Source of the DNA: Allacma fusca
Taxonomy: Eukaryota > Arthropoda > Collembola > Symphypleona > Sminthuridae
Direction: 5' to 3'
Assembly: GCA_947179485.1 (NCBI GenBank)
Contig: OX359249.1
Span: 45,831,415 to 45,895,414 of the forward strand
Length of the DNA stretch: 64,000 nucleotides
Shown piece after piece: positions 1-14,955 of this stretch. Both the position numbers and the translations under genes were made by a program. The notes under the pieces are model-generated. The model had not been told where the DNA came from. It saw nothing but the letters and a program-made list of their open reading frames with translations, and searched no databases. Position 1 is the stretch's first letter, and each line of letters begins with the position of its first letter.

Positions 1-3000
1 AGGAGATCCCACTGGGAAAATTTAGTATGCTAATAGGAAATTCCGGGGAACTTGGTTTAGACGGTGTTAGCATTACAATTGGATTGGAGGATGAAGAAAA
101 GTTCTTGAGCGGAAGAAGGAATCGACTCCGAACAAAGAATAATTAGGAAATTTACTACATTATCATGGTGAGGGGTAACTTGTAGGATTACATGTATCTG
201 TTCTACATGTAGAGAAACATCTTTTCCCTATCTGAATAATTCAATTGTCGAATGATAAGCGAAGTCAGGTGCTTAGATTAGAACCCATCATACGTACTGT
301 TTTAAAGACAATTCACACACTTATTCCTATCCCAACTTATAATTCTCTTGTCATGTCCGCCTGTCATTTGATGGATCCAGAAATTACATAACCAAAGATT
401 TTAGTCAATGGTTTGAGTCAGTGCGAATTTCAGTCGAAATAAGTTTCAGCCAGACAACATTTTGCCAGATCTTTTTCAAGCAAGTTTATTACCAGACAGA
501 AAAGTTTCCAAAAGTTTTTACTCCAGCCAATATTTTCCTCTTCAATATTCCTTTGGGGTGAAGCAAACATCCGTCATATATGTACCTTTTTGCATTATTA
601 ATTTTTTTAAACTCCTTCAAGACAAACCAGGATTTTGGAAATCAGACGAAAAACGGAGTAAAAAACTGGAGAAACTAGTAGGCTAAATTTTGCCCTAGGT
701 GTAAAAGTGAGGGAAATGTGTAGAGCGATCCCAGATTACCAAATTATTTTGCAACTTGTGGACATAAGAAAATTATTTCAAACACCTTAGATTGCAGTTC
801 ATTTATTTCTCCTTTATTTCATGAGACTAGGTCAAAAATATAGTAGTCCGTTTTAGAATTTACACAAAGTTAGGATTATCTTAATTTTTTGAAAAAAAGA
901 TTTCAGAGACAAATAATGGCTTACGGTTCATAACTTCACGTAAATCTCTGAACCCTGCTGCTATAATTTTTGGCCTTGACTCATGGAATAAGGTAGAACA
1001 AATCCCTACTAAATTTGCCACAACCGTAGGTGTTTGACATAATTTTCTCATGTTTATAGCTTGGATAATAATTTGGTCATCTCGAAACCTTCTTCACATT
1101 TCCCTAATTTTGGTCCTGAAGCCATGTGCTCAATCTTGTTGACACAGTGATTTCTTGAATGGCTCATAAAAAATGTAAAAATAAATTCCTACAGACTAAC
1201 CTTGAATAAAAGTTGTAAAAATTGTTTTACGGGAATATTTTGTCTCTTCTTTGTAATTAATAAATGTAATTAATAGTAGATGTTTTTTGTTTTGGGATTG
1301 CCATCTTGCCGGAATAAAATTGCCTCAAAATTCTATTTAAAAATAAATTGCAATTAATTGTCTGTTCCTACAAATTCTTTTAAAGATAAAATACTTTGAC
1401 TGAGAAAAGCATAGATAACTGAAAATAATTTGTCTGAGGTTTTGCTGGTTGAGACCATCAGCTAAAATTCTCACAGCTACAGTGTAATGCTGTCCAGATC
1501 AGAAGGTTGATACTCTCGTGCGGGATTAAAATGGAGAGAGAGGCAAGAAACTGTAGTAGGAAAGTTGTGCTAAGCATGTAAAATATCCCAGGACTACGTC
1601 GTAGCTCCTACACGTTCCGAACATGTCGTACGTTGTAGATGGGACGGAAATCCATCCATCTGGTTCACCCGGAGTTGAAGTAATAAGATCCAAAAAGGTT
1701 CCCACAAATCTGAGTATATTTCCTTAGAATCTCCATAAACTTGTTACTTGCCCGTCTGGCTTGCGGCCATGGTGGTGTGTAAGATTAAGTGATTACAGAG
1801 TTGCTCTCGGAACTCAGCCCTATGAGACCCTTTCAATACAATTCTCTGGTGTAAATTAAAATTTAATCACTTACCATTACACAAACTTATTCAAAGGATG
1901 TACAAACTGATGTACACTCATTCTGTCGGTACTGGCACTTTTGCTACTCTTGTCACTAAGTTCTCACTGCTTAGCTTATGGAGTTTTAGCATGCTGGCGT
2001 TAAGACCAAGGAAATTTAGTTTGTATCAGGTTAGTTTACAGTCATTCTATAAGACTCCAGCATGTTACAATAATTATCATGCTTTAGCTTTACGACAGGA
2101 AAACTGGGAGGATCTACTGCGTGTCTACAAGAAAGCTGAATCCAAATGTTTTTTCTGCAATTAATGAAAATTCCTACTCTAGTATTAATGAATCTGTTGA
2201 GAAATCCGAGGCTGTATTGGACCTCTCTCTCTCTCTCGAGGAGCCAGGGCTTTACAACCGGAAAATTTCCTTTTGCCGCTCGAATTGTTTCCAATAATAA
2301 AATCCATCGGAGTCGTCTCTTTCTCACTTTCTCCTGCCTCTTCCAAATTCAACACCACTCCTTCTCTCCAAAAAGGTAAGAAATTGAAAACCCGATAAAG
2401 AAAATTTCACACTCTCACGACAACATGACCGGGACGGGGTTAGAGTGTCCCGGCATATCTATTTGTAGGGACAACTTCAGTAATTCATGTAGGAACTTTG
2501 TAATTACTTTTCTTTAAATTATTGCACTTGTCAGTTCATTGAAGAGGTCCCATACATGACTTTATTTTCTGCAGCTCAGTTATTTTAAGACAATGAATAA
2601 TCTTCTTGTGTCTAATCGGCTCAAGAGGCCGAACCTAAACTGTAAATTCCCTGTTGGAAGTCAGTGCTTACTTTCGTTGTCATTGCTGAGTGCAACCAGC
2701 TCGATGCAGGGAAACCGTAATGGAGTGAAGCGAAGCATATGAAAGTATGCCACTTGATAAAGGAAGGACACACACACACACATACACACAAGGGTTTTCA
2801 AGTCCGGCCTCTGTGACAGTCTTAGAGAAGTTAATCCATGAATAACTCATCAGCTTTTCCTTTTTCCGTACTCACGGGCGTACGGAAACTGAGGGAAGAG
2901 TCAGAGGAGTGGACCATTTCCAATGCTCCAAGTCAAGTGAGCTAAGTCTGCTTGGGCAGATAAAGCGTCAAGTGATATCAACGTAAAAGAGCTACAATAG

Positions 3001-4200
3001 TAATCTAATTCCTACTGAAGCATTCCCAAAACAAGTCACGTGTTCATAGTCAATAAAATAAGCTCAAACCCTTTTAGAGGGTCTTCGCCGGAGAGGAGCT
3101 TCTCCCAAGACTTTGTTTTACTTACTTTTCCCACCCACACCATAAAACCATGTTCCGTCACTGTCCTCATACTGACTCGATAAAAAATTGATTAGCTTGA
3201 ATGAGTCAATTCCGCAGTTTTTTCCGGGCGGGCGGGACACTAGATATTCAGAACACACCATGCTTTTCGTGGATGGTAGCAAATTTACACGTATCCTCAC
3301 GCCCTGTAATTCTCTTTTCCAGCTTTCTGCACACAAAGCTACGCCTGCAACTTTGGATAATTGCACTGATGCATAGTAACACAGACACCCTGCTGGAGTG
3401 TTCGAGGGGAGAATTAATCATTTCACATATTGGGACCCGTTGCGTGTGGATTGATTTGTACAAAAATGGCTAGGTCAGGAGTACGACGTTGGGAGGAGGT
3501 GAGAATTTCCTATTTTAGTAGTCTATTTCTTCCATGATTCCTCCAGCATATAAATGACGTGGAGACGGTTTGTAATTCCAGACATGCACGTACAAATACG
3601 ACTCATACGCCAGACCTACTTCCAGACGATGATTAAAATACTCGCGGTTTCTACCCTTACAGCTAGCTACATACATAGCTACATACTCAAAATGTTGTCT
3701 CACTCTCGTGTATCAAAGAGACGCACGGAAGAGAGAGAGACGAGTAATGATCAATCTATTTGAGGACAAAATGTCACTAAATGCCTGTATGTACACTGCT
3801 TTGCTTTGAAACAATTGAAAATTTGAAAATAGCTGATCAGGATAGCATCCCAACATGTCCACTACCCTTTCTCCCAATTAATTTTCATTCACATGACGCT
3901 CCCACCGCATGAGAGAGAATGGTTCTCCCATTTTAACAGCCTCATGATCTGTATCACAACATCCTCGAACTTCAACAATTTTTCATGGAGGGGTAGTCAA
4001 AAATCCGACTTTCCATTTTCGGGTCAAAGATAATTACCTCTAAAATTGTCTCACATTGTATATCGAACCCCCGTTTTAAATAATTAGAGAATTTTGTTAT
4101 GCTGATTTTTTTGAAAGATTTTAACACTAATTGTCAACCAACAATCAACGAATATAAATTTTCTAGGTTCAAGCATAAGGGCGCAAATTAGAGACCATTT
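1..4200. other. Non-coding DNA, no gene recognised
   Basis: I see no supportable gene. The open frames are short and AT-rich, with no recognisable motif or splice context. The region holds an (AC)n tract near 2,768 and a small hairpin near 2,430-2,455 with CCGGGAC and GTCCCGG arms. It is probably intergenic or intronic. Confidence 0.5.
2768..2791. repeat. (AC)n microsatellite
   Basis: An alternating AC tract interrupted once by a T. It is a simple repeat with no gene attached. Confidence 0.9.
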
Positions 4201-4527
4201 TTAGGGATTGTAAACAAATTGAAGATAAAATTGGTAGAAGTGCTTTATTGGAGACAGCCAGGGAATCCTGGGAGGCAGACATGTTGAACGGAGCCCTTCT
4301 GCCTCCTCAGTGTATAATTCCTTGAGATATTTGATTGAAAAAATTGCGTCAGTCATCTCGTGAGGATCTCCACGGAGGAATTTCATTGATTTATTCCATT
4401 TTTGTTCTGAATAAGTTCTCAAGTTGGGTAAATGCTTCCTCAGAATTGAGGCTCGGTAGTCACATTTCTCCCTGTGTCCTGGCTTTGGTGTCAGTCCTGT
4501 GAAATTTAGGAGAGCTGGACATGTCCT
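4201..4527 (-). pseudogene. Possible exon or remnant with an LRR-cap-like motif
   Basis: The minus strand stays open for 108 codons without a recognised start. Near the front it reads DYRASILRKHLPNLR. That resembles the C-terminal cap of leucine-rich-repeat proteins, where a Y-R pair is followed by a hydrophobic helix and LPxL, although the usual L-D after the LPxL is absent. It then continues as a mixed charged sequence to a stop. No further LRR units were found upstream on the same strand, and open frames of this size are expected by chance in DNA this long. It could be a terminal exon, a decayed gene or noise. Confidence 0.2.
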
Positions 4528-7500
4528 TCAATAGTTTATTGCTTGAGTTACGGGATTAACTTGAACGGTTGGAGATATAGAGATTTTTAATTCCAATTAA
4601 GTCAGGGAAACAAGCTTAATTTTCCAGATGGATGCCTTCACCCTCAATCCATAATCCCGAAGGTAGTTTTTCATGCACATGATAATGCAGTAGACTTGCC
4701 ACATTTGCTCATATTATGTATGTAGCTTCCCACAAGATACCCTCAGAATGTGGATTTATGAGCTTTTCTTCCTATTTAATAACAGTTGCTCATCTATCTT
4801 TCCAGACTTTCCCAGAGATTCTGGTGCATTTAAAAGGCAATAAAAATCAAATCGGATCTGGAAAGTGTACTTGTCAACTAACTGATTTATTAAGCGCTCC
4901 TAATCCTTGCATACTCAGGCATGATCGTATAAATAATACTCTTGAAATTATCCCCTTGATTACTAGTTTCCTGGGTCAATACACAAATAACCTCAAGCCC
5001 TACACAAATTTTGAAAATATGTCTGGAATTTTGACACTTGGAGAACTCCCTTTTTGTTCTGAGTCCGGAATAATACTTGACTATGGTCATGGCATGAAAC
5101 ACAGACAAATCCACGGAAGTAGCATGTCTTTCCGAATTCTTTAGGGGTATACTATTCACTAAAGACAGATAAAATCCTTCTCGAATGATTTGCCAGTCTA
5201 GTGGGACTATTTTATGTCACCTTAAGAGGATGACATGGAAATTTATCCACTCGTAACAAATGCCACTGTAGGGCAATATATCTACTCATATTTGTATTCA
5301 CAATGGTAATCCTGATATTTATTGACTGATTGTGTGTAATAATGTAGGTTCCCATATTTTATGAAGGCTGCTTTCGAGCTATCATGTACTAAGCCCGTAT
5401 TTTATGTGTCTACACACACAAGCAGGTATGTCACCTTAACAAAAATGGAGCATTCAGCAGGGTAAAATCATTGAGGCCCATTGACATTTGCAAAACATCT
5501 AAAAATATAAAAAAAATCCTGGATTTAAGTAAACAGAACATTAACCCTTCAGTATACTACACTTGATGTGCAATGGTTGGAAAATGTAAGAAAATAGCCT
5601 CCCCACGTAAAAAAAACGTACAAAGTTGTAAAGATATTTTGGGCGGTTGAATCCCTAATTTAATTTTATACCTCGTTGAAGACCCAAGCGAGTGTTGAAG
5701 CAAGTAGACGTATGGTATTAAACAAACTACGTTATATTTACATAATACCATATAACGACACAAGAATAACAAAAGGGAGTTTCTCAAAAAGGTTGGAGAA
5801 GAATTGTTAGCCTTTTTTAATTTCTTTCCCGTCCTGAGTCCTGAGTGGCTTTGCCAACAGTCTGTTAGTCCAACAGAGAGGACTTTGAGGACTCTTTAAT
5901 GTACAAGAATAACTCTCAATATTTGAACAAGTCTTAAGTGCATTTGAATAAGAAGTTTTCGTCCCGTCTTCCAAACAGAATTTTAATTCAAATGAGGGAA
6001 GAAAAGTTGAAAAAATCCCACTTTTGAGCTTATTCTCCTCATATTGGACCATTTTTAGAATGGAAAAGTACCTTTGGTCCCTTCAATCATGGGACCAGGA
6101 AGCATTAAAAAAAAGTTGCATTCACTGTTTGTCACAATTTGGAAGAACACATGTCAGGAATTTAAATAGGGAAACCAAATAGGATGTTTGATAGACGGAC
6201 GAGTGGAATGTTTTATTATTCAAATCTTGTTCCCTTGTCAGGCCCAAGAAAGAAAACTAACATAATTTTCCGTTAATTCAAGTGAAAATACAAGGAGGAA
6301 AAACTTTTCCTATAATGAGACATCAGAGATCACGTAATCGCATCAAACGGCCATTTTTAGACTAAACATCCTACTCTGACCCTATATTTTTCTATACGAT
6401 AATGAGCACGTTTGTAGACTTATTTAACTGCACACATTTATTTTGAGGTTTTCATCTCACCCGGGTTGCGTTCGTCGAGGCAAAACTCCGGAAAGGGGAA
6501 ATTCCGGATTATATTTGTCTGTCGTGTGTTCTGTAATGATAACATTTTCGCAACCATTGGTCCAGTTAATGTTTTATTGTGAACGGTAAAACCCCCACGT
6601 CTGTCTTCTACTCTAGGGGAGAAATTGAGAACATACGTGGGATTTTATTTCCTTCATGGAAAGAAATCTTTTCACAGTCTAGACTTAGATAGCTTTCCTT
6701 CACATGAGGAAATCTGTTACATGAGGCACACACACTGACCACAGTTATTGCTAGTTAAACAAATCCATACATACACACATGTCCACCGCAAAGTAGGGAA
6801 CTGTTATACACTCGAGTTCTAGCATAGTTCAAGTAACTACACCTTCCCGAGTAGTAGCATTATTTACATGCACAGTACATATCTTGGTACGGCTACTAAC
6901 TACACAAATTTCACATTAAATTCACAAATTTAAGTTGAAAGGACTGGAAATTTATATGTTAACTCCACAGCACATTTTTTCCGCCGGGTCCATAGTTTTG
7001 TCAGTTTTTTAAGGAGGAAGGAACGGAAAGCATAGAAAGCACACTGTAGCATTGATGAGATTCCCAGATTCTTCCGGTAATACCAAAAAGGATCAGGGGA
7101 GTAGGACTATACATATGTATCCTCGGATGGGAGATGCTTATATGAGAATGTAAGACAAAATTTATTCAATGTTAAATTCAAGATGCCTGAACTTTATTAT
7201 TCGTTTACTCAAAGTCACGTAATCCTCCTTTCTCAGTAGATCGTATTTGTTTTGTTCTTGTGAAAGAGTATATTGAGGCCGACATCCAGCTAAACTATAG
7301 TCGAAAATTACACACATTATTTCCATAATAGTTTCATTTTGTGGAGCTGCATTAGGCATTCCTTTCGAGTACTGGATTTGGTTTCGTTTGTTTTTTCTGC
7401 GGAGAGTGTAGAGACAAAGGGGTACAGGGTCATTATTTTATTTATTAAGAATTATTTTCAGCAAGCAAATAAATTTGAGGAAATAATTCTTATTTTTCTT

Positions 7501-10500
7501 CGTAAATCTTCATTGTGGCCCTGACTACAGAGCAGAGTAGTCACGAAGTCAGTCGCGAATTATTTCCCTCCATTTGATCTTCACTGACAAGTCCCAACAA
7601 GGACGACACACCGATGCCTCCAGCTAAAATGGTTTCTGGTTAGCATTAGCAGTCCCTGGTAGCCAGATTTAAACCTTATTTTGGAATTTAATGTACAGGG
7701 GTTAGTTTGTCGAAATTACTTTTATTTCCTGACAAAATATTTCATAGCAGGAGTACTTCATGTGTTATATTCTTAACGTCAGAGGTTATCTGAAGTGATT
7801 ACCAAAAATCCGAAAGAGGTTTAAATTCGTCTGAAAACCGAAATCTTCATTGTAGCTACAGCAATGAATTTTGGATATTTCCAGGATACAATTTTAAATA
7901 GTACTGCTCTTCAGTTTAAAAATATAATTAGTGGCTTCTAATTTTTAATCAATTTTAACTAGAAAGCTCTATATATTTTCTGAAAAATTTTGCAAAATAG
8001 ACTCAAGTCCTTTTGCATCGGTACTCTTCATATGTGATTACACTTTGTTATAAGCTTCAGGCTTGTCCGATGTCACAATTATATTTTCATTATAATGTTT
8101 ACTGGCACTAACAAAATTGCTACCCTGAATTACAAAGAACATTACTTACTTGTTCAAACTCACACTAATGGTTTGCAATCCTTAATCGATTCAATTATTC
8201 TTTGTTGCTTCTGCACTTCTGCACAACTGTACACTCGTACGTGTAATATTTCCTCAAATATTGGCTAGCTTCGTAAGAACTATAAATGAGTAATCTTTCT
8301 TAACTTGTCACTTGTATAACTGAAGAAATGGGAGATGTGTGTAAATCTTATTAGTGCACTTTGTTCATGCAATTTTCGAATCCGATTATGTTTCGCCGAA
8401 TTGGGTTGCAATTGGGGATTACATGAGAAATCTCTTGATACTTTGTATATTTATACATTTTTAGGCCCCTTCCTGCCCTAAAATGAGGATATGTGCTAAC
8501 TCCTAATATAGATGTACAATGATGAAGTGGATCTGATGGACGTCTCAAATTCATGTTGTATCACTGACTTTAAATAATTTATAATGTAATAATTTTAGTT
8601 AATTGCCCCATAGGTTTCAAACAATATGACAATTAGTTTGCATGTGTTTATGTAGTGAGTTTATTTTCGTGAATATATATTTGACAATAAATTAGTGGAT
8701 AGTAGCTTCAAGTAAGAGTATTAATGAGGGACCTCTTAAGAAGAAACCTAAAATTAAGAGTAAATCTCATCACAATGGGGAATAAAATACTCGTCAAGTC
8801 CCATAAAAAGGAGTCAAGTTCCCTACTTGTTTATCATTCTTTGAGAACAATGTTGAAAACAAATTTGTTTTATATTTAACACAAAATTCCCTGTATCTAC
8901 ATACGGAAGTGTAATCTGTGAAAATCCCTACATCCGTAGACGGAGTGAAAATTAGAGAAGAATATATTTGCTACGTATCCTGGAATTGTCGAGAAAAGTT
9001 TTAGAAGCAATAAAAGTGGGCAGACGGGAAAGCTGGAGACTTTTCAAACATGGGAAGTTGAGTCAAACACCCAACTTTGGTTGATTCTGTGAAAATTAGA
9101 AATATAGTTTGAAATTATACGTTAACTTCTGAGGAATACTTATATTTATGAGTATTTTAGGGATCATTGTGTGTATGTAAAGTCTCTCACTTAAGACATG
9201 CGCCAAATGTTTTTATTCCTTCCGCATTTTAAATTAATTACTTCATGCATGGTTATCCCAACTCTCAGTAATACTCACTCAAGTGCTAAAAAGCCCTCTC
9301 TAATCATTACGGTAGTGTTTGACTAAGTGAGATCTTAATTCTTGTTGGTGGGTATTTTTATTTAATTATATACGTCAATATAATCTCCAGTCCTTGAGCT
9401 CAATGTAGGACTAATAAGCCTCCTGAACAACTCAGTGACTCGTGCATTCGTTTCCGCTCCAGACTTTTCCAGTACTTGGATAATTCTATGATTATTATTA
9501 GATATATGTAGACTTCCTCTGTTAATTTCGTGCTAGTGAGCGAGGGTTTTTAATATTTCTCGTTACACGTAAGCTCATCGTGTTTCAGAATGCTCATTAT
9601 GTGTTACAAAAGTTTTTTGGCTTGACTTTTACGGGACTTTTCCCCGAAATAGTATTAGGGAGTTTGAGTGTAGATTTTTGTACGTGTGAAATTCCCTAAT
9701 GCAGCATTTAATTTGCAAGTTTCATTATTTTCTAGATTAAATTACCCTTTCTACTAAGACAATATTTCAGTGGCTGATACAAGTTTTGCTGTTAGGGCAG
9801 CGGAAAGGGCGAGGCTCATTTTACACAAGTTTTCCTTTGACATTTCCTACATTTGAGAACTAGTGTTTTCCCCGTGTTTCCCCTTTTGTATATACTTTTC
9901 ACGGCGGTTATGCTCATTTGACTCCAGACGACACTTTTTTATTCATGTGGTTCGACATTGTGGGAGTTTGAGCTTGTACCGGTGAGATAAAAAATTTAGA
10001 ATCCACACGTCACTGCACACTAGACGAATTTGAGGTATGTATTGCTGAGTGTACTCTATTATGACTCCATAGACAGTTCAGTGAGTGGGCCTTTTGTTCA
10101 ATTTGTTCAAAGCTGTCATGAGTGTAACACCTACTTCTTTCGAATGGTGGATTATTTGTAGATTAAAAAAGCGATTTTTTTTTTGCAGGACTCTTCCTCG
10201 AAAAACTCCAGTCAATCTAATTAGAGTAGTTGTACTTAATTCTCGCTAGGATTGATGGCTACCCCAAAGATAGACGGAGACAAACGACATTCCCAGAAAA
10301 AAAAGTTCAAGCTTCTGACTCATGACTGTCGTCACGGGGCGAGGAATTCTCGGGCGAACCACTCGGGTTTGTTGATTCTCCTCAATAATGAATTACTGCC
10401 TATACTAATTATTTTCTGGATTTTCTCCACTCCAGTGGTAGGTTCCGATCGCTCAGGAGTCTCTATATGCATGCACAATCAATAAATATTTCGCTGTGAA

Positions 10501-12158
10501 TTTTTTTTTTCAAGGAATGATCCCCATACATTAAAAAAGTTGTTGTTCAGAGGAAATATCAAAACTTTGCCAATTGCTTTTCTCGTGGTTTTATGTCACC
10601 ACAGACTACGGACAACTATGTACAAGGCGTTTCATATATTTTTCTACCCCCGTTCCCCACATAAGAAACGATGACGTAAATTATGTGATTACCCCATTTT
10701 TAAATAGATTCTTGTCCAGATTTTTGAAAAATTGTTTCACTGACCTAGGTCCAGAATAAATTACGGTCACAGTCGTCAAAAATGTAAAGTAGAGTCAAGA
10801 TGTTTTGAGGATTCTAGACATTGCAAATTTTTGTTCCCAATCGAAGATTTTTACGAAATATATTTTGATATACGTTTCTAGGAAATTTTATGGCTTTTCC
10901 AGGAAGCTATCCAACAGGTCCCTACAGTACTGTGGACATGACTCGTAAAAACAGAGATTTTAGGGGAAAATCAATTGCAGGAGTGAAAGGGAGAAAGATT
11001 TCGAAAAAAACGGAATTTCTGATCTTGCCAATTTTTCATAGACGAACTGGAGTATAACATCGCTTTTTTAAAGCAAAAAATTTTCGTCCCAGGACCTAAA
11101 CATCATAGTAAAAATTGGTGGTGTAAGAAATCCTCAAAAAATCTCAATTTTATTTTTGTTTTTGTCGGTTGTGCCCCCAAGTCTTGACCTAGCTCAATGA
11201 AACCATTTTTTTAAGTCTGGAAAAGAATTTGTTTGAAAATAAGGGAATCAAATATTTTGCGCCATTATCCCTTAGGTGGGCTAGGGGGGGGGGTTAAACA
11301 GATACGAAATACCCTAGATAAATTAATTTTGTCTGACATCACAGTGCCCACACAGGACTGGTTTTAGCTAATCAGAACCTAAGCAATGAATAAGAACTAC
11401 GCTTTGAATATTTGCATGAGCGTAGGCTTTTCCATCACAAGTAAGAGGCTGCAGCTGTTTTTTTTTTACATTGCAGCCCTTGCAACCGAGCAGAAAATCA
11501 GGTAGGTCTATCCACACAAACCTGTGACTCTCTATTCGTGTAAATAATTCCATATAACAGAGGCACAGAAATTCATTATAAAATAGTAAAAGCCTGCATA
11601 ATTTTCAAGCACTGCACAACTTAGGGATTTGATGTGTAATCCAGTGGAACTTCATTCTTCTTGAAGTGACTCATTTGATCATCCTTTTGGAGACTTGGAA
11701 GTATTATCATATCTCTCAAAAATATTTTAATATAGATAGTTATAATTAATATGTATAATAATTACAGTACATAAATTTCATGTATGCAAGACACTATTGT
11801 CCCTTCCAGATTTCCCGACGGTTCTATGATCTTACTCAGTTTCCGAGTTTTCTTTGAAAATGTGACGTTACATTACATACTGACGCAGTACTACCCGGAC
11901 TTATGAACCATTAACCCGCAATTCATAATTATAGGGATACAGCATACGTAATCCAGTATCTATACATACGTACAAGCTGAGTAATCCTCCTTCGTCACAT
12001 TACTGAGAAGGAATGTCTGAGTGTTGCTTATCGGCTGCAGATTACAAGAGGGGAGCACTTACGGGAAACCATGTACCTAATTTATTAAATTTTCTCCGGG
12101 AACTGGGCTAAAATACGAGTAGAAAATAATTTTTAACCAAAAGGCAGGCCTAGCACAC
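4528..12158. other. Non-coding DNA, no gene recognised
   Basis: There is no supportable gene. The longest open frame (4,716-5,144, plus strand, 142 codons) has no recognisable motif, and a comparable frame runs antisense to it. There is a G run near 11,285 and T runs near 10,170 and 10,500. Confidence 0.5.
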
Positions 12159-12527
12159 TCACACACACACACACACACAAACGCCGTCAAGACAAGCATC
12201 ATAAAATTTGTTATTGGTGCTACAACGAGAAAGCCAGCAACTGCACTTCTTGTATCTGGTCTGGTCTGAGGGTAAGTGCTCAAGCTTATAATCAATCCTA
12301 AGAAACTTGCATTGATCCCGCCCAGCTAATCTTTTTGGTCCAGATTCTGCTCTTAGTTTGAAATACTCTTGAGCTAATACCCTGTTCAAATCTTTCGTGG
12401 TCAGAGCAGTAATGGAAATAGACGTAAAAGATGATTTTGTGTCTCCTCGTAGTGTGATCTTGTGTAAGGCTGGTTTAGTATCTACATCTACCAACTCATC
12501 GGACAGAAAATTACAGCTCCAGGAAGG
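12159..12527 (-). pseudogene. Unrecognised coding-like open frame
   Basis: About 120 minus-strand codons are open, with a mixed, soluble-looking composition containing Lys, Arg, Asp and several Cys. The frame runs directly into the (AC)n microsatellite, so its end is artificial. I see no ATG at a plausible start and no known domain. It may be a fragment of an old mobile-element ORF or a chance frame. Confidence 0.15.
12161..12179. repeat. (AC)n microsatellite
   Basis: An uninterrupted AC dinucleotide tract. Confidence 0.9.
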
Positions 12528-14861
12528 CTACGCGTATCTCTCCGCTGGTTCGAAATACAAAATGTACTCACTCTGGTGACAATGAGGTTGAACGAGGAGT
12601 GGGGAAGTAATTCTTGAAAAGTTTTTCTCGTTCCTCTTTAATAACTCAATAAATTTTAACAAAGCTTTCAGTCCTAAACACGCGTTTCACATCAAGTTTC
12701 CTCTGGCAATGAGGATAAAACTTTGACTGACTCCACTTTTTCCTCTGTGAACACATGCCATTGTCATGCCATTACGAGTGGACAGTGAGGTAGTGGGAAG
12801 GTTAGTTGATTTCTGAGGTTACGCAAACCCTCGGAATATGCGTGCAAGATTTAAATCCTTGAGGACTTGAAGACCCTTTTTAAAGTATCACTTCTGATAA
12901 AGATGTTTTAAGAAGTTAGTCAAGTATCTACACTGCGTGAGTGCACAATTATTGTGGTTCCAGTGAGGAGTCTAATTTTCAATTAAATGAACATTAGTCC
13001 AATTATTTTCACTCAGATGTACAGGAGAAAGAAACTCATACAATGCTCTTGAATATACGGACACATGCATACACTTGATTTTATAATCTTTGTCCTTACG
13101 GACTTCGTGCTTGCCTGAGCAGGAAAGAAAGTTTTATCCATTGATCGTTTCCCTTTCCCAGTGGTTTCATTCTCTCGGTCATGCCTTGTAATTTCCTATT
13201 TCCTCAATCGGCCAATAAATGTTGATACTGGTTCACACGGCGTACACATGAATACATAGAAACCTCAATGGTACTTTCCCTGAATGTACTCACATGCTTG
13301 TATGTAACTTGTAGGATTGACTGGGGATGATGACACGAATCTTTTGCCTGGTGGAAGTACACAGAATACTTAAGAGTTAACTATTGAGGAGGTACTTGGT
13401 GATTTCCGTGCAGTCAGGTCTCTCCGCAATTTTAATAAGAGGCTCTCGGAATGCTCAGAGGGGTTATCGTACTATGGGAGGGCAGCTACTGTAAATGGTG
13501 TGTGTTATGATAGCAATAGCTTAAAATGCTCCAATAGTATTCAAGAATGCGTCCCTTTACTCCTGCTTGCATTTCGGAAGCTAATAGTGTGAACAGAAGT
13601 AGGCTCATGCATTGAGATCGGGGCGAGCGTTCTTTCCCGGTCAATTCAAGCTGAATTTTGTAATCTTTCACGGATGTGCTCCCTCATTTCGATCAACTTT
13701 GACGATATCTCCCTTCCAATTCATGACTTGCCCGTGTCGCCCACTCGTTCCACGATCAGCAGTAACATTATGCAAAAATAAACATACGCTTGATGCTCAA
13801 TTTTCTCCCTCAAGTATAGTGTCCGGGGTTTCTACGATTATCTGTCTTATCTATCTTAAATTTTATACTATATTTTATACGTGGGTCGCATCATAAGCAA
13901 ACTGGAGATCAAAATTTAAAACAACGCCATCCCCTGGAGTTGCAGGTTGCAGTGAGAAAAATAAAAAAATTATAAACTTGGCAATATTTTTTACAATAAT
14001 TTTTTAAACATTGTGATCTTGGGGGTTACTTACTACATATTCAGTTATTTTATAAGTTATTTGTCTGAGTATGTAATTAAAATAATTAGCAAACCAATCA
14101 TTTAAGTAACCACTGAAGCTCAAGTGACGACTGAAAAAATTGGATTACGAAATCAGGCGTGCCGAGTGACCAGAATAATTTGCTCAGCCTAATGGAGTAA
14201 AATTCTCCGAATAGTTCCTAAATAAAATACGGAAATCCCTTGAGATTTATGTATGGTAAAGATTACGCCAGAATATAAGTCTTTTACCATGAAAATGCAA
14301 GTTACAATAATAGAGGACGATACTTCCCCGCCAAGCAATGTATTCAATTTATCCTCTAACTGCAGTATTTGATGGAAAAATGTGAGATGTGTTTATCTCA
14401 AACTGGCTCGTTTTTAATTAATTTTTGTTCTAATTCATTTAATGAAAGCCGTCTTTGAAGACAAGGTTGCATGTGTGAGTGGAAAAATAAGATTAGAAAC
14501 AAGAGCATTTCTGGGACTACCCATAAAACAGCTCCCACCATCAAATATTGAGTATGTTCATAATGTCTCCTTGCTTCCTTGACTCCAGCTCAGTACTGTC
14601 ATTGCTTTGATGGGAACTAGCCTCTAGAGAACTTTCTCTCACACGTGCAGACATGTAATTAAGCTTTAGCGACGTGGCCAAATGTAGATATGGACATACA
14701 TAGACAGTACTCACACACAGGATGAGCACAGGATACATAATTTAATGCTTCTTTGATGTAATTACAAGCCTATGCATTGGCAAGGATCCGCCCGAACGTG
14801 GGGGATCAAATGAATTCTGTCCATAAAATAATATTTACCCAATAGTTCAACACTGACGAAG
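12528..14861. other. Non-coding flank left of the retrotransposon
   Basis: No gene or structured repeat was recognised. The last bases (atag) form the left copy of the target-site duplication. Confidence 0.5.
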
Positions 14862-14865
14862 ATAG
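14862..14865. repeat. Target-site duplication, left copy (atag)
   Basis: The four bases atag directly precede the TGTCGG start of the 5' LTR. They recur at 26,951-26,954 directly after the CCGACA end of the 3' LTR. Direct repeats of 4-6 bp are the integrase footprint of LTR retrotransposons, so this fixes the element's ends. Confidence 0.9.
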
Positions 14866-14899
14866 TGTCGGGTATAATTATACGCGTAGGCGTATATAC

Positions 14900-14904
<5 letters not shown>

Positions 14905-14953
<49 letters not shown>
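14905..14953. repeat. (TA)n tract in the 5' LTR
   Basis: About 49 bp of alternating TA, versus about 45 bp in the 3' LTR (25,842-25,886). This is the only length difference between the two LTRs. Confidence 0.9.

Positions 14954-14955
<2 letters not shown>

Noticed and set aside
4716-5144. 142-codon open frame on the plus strand
   Set aside because: It has no domain, an unremarkable composition and a comparable antisense frame. A few frames of this size are expected by chance.
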